25,104 nt of DNA from a virus. The stretch is taken from the IMG/VR virus record IMGVR_UViG_3300020462_000046, positions 1-25,104 of that record. One strand, given 5' to 3'. The notes under the pieces were generated by a model, which worked only from the letters and a program-made list of their open reading frames with translations, was not told where the DNA came from and made no database searches. The position numbers were made by a program, and so were the translations under genes. Every line of letters starts with the position of its first letter. Positions within the stretch are counted from its first letter, which is position 1. Below, piece after piece: positions 22,170 to 25,104 of the stretch.

Positions 22170-25104
22170 TTATCCAGTTGCAACAACCCTTAATCTTTTT
22201 AAGATTGGTGGGTTAGTAGAATCCGTTCCTCTCATTCTTATTTTTATTTGGAACGCATTAAAGTCTGCAAGGTCTTTCGCAGAGTATTCGTGTTCTATGA
22301 AGTCATCTCTTGTAGTAGATGAGTTAGTAGTAACATCTGGTTGTCCGTTTGTATTAAAGAAAGTATAACCGACATCATTAAAGTCTGATGAGTCATCTGT
22401 TCTTAATGTTTTAAACATTACATCAATAGTTGATGTTGCTGGTCTAACTGCATCAAATTTAACATTTATCTGATTAGCTGCACTCTTCATCTGAACTTGT
22501 CGTGTTAGATATATTGCTTCTAAACTATCACCTTCTGGTTCAGTTGCTGGAACAAACAATGTAGTTGGATAGACATCTGATGAACTTTGAATATTATTCA
22601 GTCTATGAGTTACAGCTGCAATAGATGCTCTATCTAAATCAACGACTGGTGTTAAGTTATCAAACTCTGAAGTCATAGTCAAAGTTAAGAAGAAAGATTT
22701 AGATGAGTTTAATTCATTTGTTTCATTAATAGTAGATGCAACCATTCTTGGTACATCGTAATAATAGTTTCTACCTAATACTATCGGTCTAGATGCACTG
22801 GTCGCTTGTAAATTAAATGATGTTTGTGTACCATCAACAGATGTTGCAGTTGTCGTTCTGATGTTTGCAGTAATTTTTGTATTAGGATATTCAACATTAC
22901 TTACAAGTGGTTTCATAACATCCATCATTGCGTTTTCAGTTGCAATAGTTGTACTACCACCAAATTTAATACCAGCGGTTGCAGTTGCAGCTGTTGTTGC
23001 AGTTGCAGTTTGAGTTGCAACTGAATTTGCAGTTGTAATTGTATACGAATCAATTCCTACATTTCCAACTGCTGTGTGAGTTCTATTAATCTGGTCTAAT
23101 GGTATTCCATCTATTTCATATAGTTCAATAGCAGCACCAGAAGTATGTGCAATCGCACCAGTGGGTCTTGTTATACTGGTTACAGAAGAACCAGAAATAG
23201 TACCACTAAAGATTTCATCTTCTCTTATTGCACCAGTAGTTGAATCTCTTGGAACTGTAATTTTTAATCTTACTGAACCACTGCCTGGAAACCCAGTATT
23301 ACTAGTTAATGTAAGTGAAGTATCTGAAGCACCAAAAGCACCGTTAAGAGTTGTATTAACTCCAGAAGATACACCACTTATATTAACATTGTTTGTTGTT
23401 GCATACATATGGTGATTTCTATGTGTAATTTTTACAACACCAGAACTTGCTAATGATTCTAATGGATTTTCTTTTAATGTTCTATTTTCTGTTGGTGCAT
23501 TTGTTAATACTAGATTTGATGTTTTACTTGTATCAAATTTTGCACGATAAATTGTAAACTTAACATCTTCATCTTGATATGCGTTCCAAGTTCTATTGTT
23601 TTGAGATTTAAATAACACACCAAGATATGGTTGGTCATTCACAATCGTTCCACTATCAATATCTGCATCACCTAATTTAGAAATCCATAACTTATAATCT
23701 CTTGAGTCTGTTTTGATAACTAATGCATATTCACTATGGTCTGCAACATAAATTGGTGATTCAAATTCAAATGTTGTAGCTACAGTTGCATCATCCGATA
23801 ATAATATTTCAGAAGATTCTAATGTTTTAGATGCAAGTGGTAATAGTTTTTCAGTTGGATAACCATCTCTCATTTCTCTAATTTGAATGGTTACTGGAAC
23901 TCTTTCATCTTTTTCTTGAAAATATAAATCTACTTTTGTGATGAATTCACCACCAACACTGTCAACAATAAATGATTGAGCAAGGGGATCCCACGGTTGT
24001 ATCAAAGTTCTACCTCTGTGTTGGAATTGTCTTGCTTCAAAAACTTCTTCTTGGAATAATTGTCCGTTTCTTGTTCTTGTAACAGTTTCTTCAATAGTGT
24101 TTAAGAAACCTCTTGCAGTATAGATACCCTCTGCATATGTTTCAACACCCTCTAAATTAACATCATCTGCTTCATTTATTCTAGATGAAGTCAATCTGAA
24201 TTGTCTTTCACCAGTTTTAAATGATGGATTGCCTGGAGCATTAGGGTCTGGTATACTAAAGACACCACTTATTGAACCAGTTGGGCCTGTGATAAATACA
24301 GAACCATCTTCGCCAGGTGGTAATAGTTTCTGAACAGTTCCACTTTCTGGAGTTTGTGTTCTTGTTCCAGTAAATAAGTTATATGTAATCTGAAGAACAG
24401 AATCTCTCATTTCTTCTGCAACACCAATATTACCAGGCGTTACTGCACCAACTGGAGGAACTATACCATCTATACTCGCACTTGGATTTGTTAAGTTTTG
24501 GAATTGTACAACAGAACAGAATTGTGTTAAATCAATATTAGTTGTTGCATCTGCATTAAAGAATTCTACACCATATAATCTGTGTCCAGCACAAGTATGA
24601 ATAGGGTCTACTGCTCTTTCAATTTGGATTCTCCAAAACTTTTCACCTTGAATATTTGGGCCAACAACACCCTCAGCTGCAGTTGTAAAGTCATAACTAT
24701 AAAACGCATTACTTCCTCTTGCAATATTAATTGTAGTGTGTAATGAAAATTGTCCTACTGTATTGAATCCGTACTCTGAATCAGAACTCATAATTTTTGC
24801 AACATAATCGTTTGCTTGGTCTGTGTTATCATAACCAAATCTAATTTTACCTACGGCAGTCCAGTTTGGAGTCTCTGGTAAAGTTATAGTTGTTAGTGTA
24901 CCACCAGGCTTACCACCGTCTGGAGTACAGAAAGTTCCAATAAATTGTCTATCAAAGAAAGGATAAACTCTTGTTTTAGGTTTCATTTTAGATGCTCTAA
25001 ATGTTACATTTCTAGAACGAATAAATGGAACTACATCTTGTCTAATTAATTCATTACCGATAGGTTTATGGTCATTAACTTCAGTTACAAAAGTTCTTGT
25101 ACCA
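22170..25104 (-). CDS. Large tail/baseplate-associated structural protein (start outside window)
   Basis: At least 977 residues are encoded; the gene runs off the right edge. A methionine at 24986 is not the start: the same frame stays open to 25104, and the 39 codons before it read on as GTRTFVTEVNDHKPIGNELI and VVPFIRSRNVTFRASK, joining KPKTRVYPFFDRQFIGTFC. This I-R-S-R-x-V-x-F...K-P-x-T-R-V-Y-x-F-F-D passage is familiar from large virion structural proteins of marine T4-like phages. Further on are AEGIYTARGFLNTIEETVTR, HRGRTLIQPWDPLAQSFIVD and VTIQIREMRDGYPTEKLLPL. These are also typical and place it in the tail or baseplate, but the exact position is unknown. It lacks recognisable enzyme motifs. 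Confidence 0.75.
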   Translation of the reverse strand, partial: GTRTFVTEVNDHKPIGNELIRQDVVPFIRSRNVTFRASKMKPKTRVYPFFDRQFIGTFCTPDGGKPGGTLTTITLPETPNWTAVGKIRFGYDNTDQANDYVAKIMSSDSEYGFNTVGQFSLHTTINIARGSNAFYSYDFTTAAEGVVGPNIQGEKFWRIQIERAVDPIHTCAGHRLYGVEFFNADATTNIDLTQFCSVVQFQNLTNPSASIDGIVPPVGAVTPGNIGVAEEMRDSVLQITYNLFTGTRTQTPESGTVQKLLPPGEDGSVFITGPTGSISGVFSIPDPNAPGNPSFKTGERQFRLTSSRINEADDVNLEGVETYAEGIYTARGFLNTIEETVTRTRNGQLFQEEVFEARQFQHRGRTLIQPWDPLAQSFIVDSVGGEFITKVDLYFQEKDERVPVTIQIREMRDGYPTEKLLPLASKTLESSEILLSDDATVATTFEFESPIYVADHSEYALVIKTDSRDYKLWISKLGDADIDSGTIVNDQPYLGVLFKSQNNRTWNAYQDEDVKFTIYRAKFDTSKTSNLVLTNAPTENRTLKENPLESLASSGVVKITHRNHHMYATTNNVNISGVSSGVNTTLNGAFGASDTSLTLTSNTGFPGSGSVRLKITVPRDSTTGAIREDEIFSGTISGSSVTSITRPTGAIAHTSGAAIELYEIDGIPLDQINRTHTAVGNVGIDSYTITTANSVATQTATATTAATATAGIKFGGSTTIATENAMMDVMKPLVSNVEYPNTKITANIRTTTATSVDGTQTSFNLQATSASRPIVLGRNYYYDVPRMVASTINETNELNSSKSFFLTLTMTSEFDNLTPVVDLDRASIAAVTHRLNNIQSSSDVYPTTLFVPATEPEGDSLEAIYLTRQVQMKSAANQINVKFDAVRPATSTIDVMFKTLRTDDSSDFNDVGYTFFNTNGQPDVTTNSSTTRDDFIEHEYSAKDLADFNAFQIKIRMRGTDSTNPPILKRLRVVATG

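Overview
The window is part of the late (virion) region of an AT-rich T4-like myovirus. The evidence is a run of T4-type morphogenesis genes in canonical order on the minus strand: neck gp13 and gp14, sheath terminator gp15, small terminase gp16, large terminase gp17, tail sheath gp18, tail tube gp19 and the start of portal gp20. Perfect copies of the T4-type late promoter box TATAAATA lie upstream of gp13, gp18 and gp20. The low GC, the style of the structural proteins (like those of marine T4-like phages) and two 2-oxoglutarate/Fe(II) oxygenase-like genes suggest a marine phage, perhaps of an AT-rich host such as SAR11. The host is inference only.

Layout, following minus-strand transcription from right to left: (1) 25104-20173, a large tail-associated structural protein whose start lies outside the window, a small coiled-coil protein, a short fibre-type protein and two small structural proteins. 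(2) 20170-17042, two glycine-rich fibre/adhesin paralogues. (3) 17028-14874, a cassette of an unknown basic protein, a DUF2061-like membrane protein and two oxygenase-like proteins, with a perfect sigma70-type promoter inside it. (4) 14836-12045, gp13, gp14 and gp15. (5) 12025-11162, another fibre-type protein, then gp16. (6) 10767-5286, three more glycine-rich paralogues in tandem, which separate gp16 from gp17. (7) gp17. (8) 3321/3354-3680, the only credible plus-strand gene: a degenerate HNH-like zinc protein whose 3' end overlaps that of gp17. (9) gp18, gp19 and partial gp20, with separate late promoters for gp18 and gp20.

The most striking content is a family of five glycine-rich proteins (called A 5286-7085, B 7076-8875, C 8866-10767, D 17042-18586 and E 18590-20170 here). 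All share a constant ~55-residue N-terminal block and a constant ~95-residue C-terminal domain. Between these lies a variable glycine-rich centre that resembles the polyglycine adhesins of phage tail fibre tips. A and B have nearly the same centre, but the C-terminal domain of B resembles D and E more than A, so the genes look like shuffled mosaics. The last codons of each fibre (Q-W-A-stop) contain, in another frame, an M-G-I start that serves the next gene. This nested junction is present at B/A, C/B and A/gp17, and as a relic after D. Together this looks like a cassette system for diversifying receptor-binding proteins, built into the packaging and neck gene cluster.

The window is almost fully coding. 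There are no stretches over 300 bases without a gene, and I see no tRNA genes, CRISPR arrays or insertion sequences.
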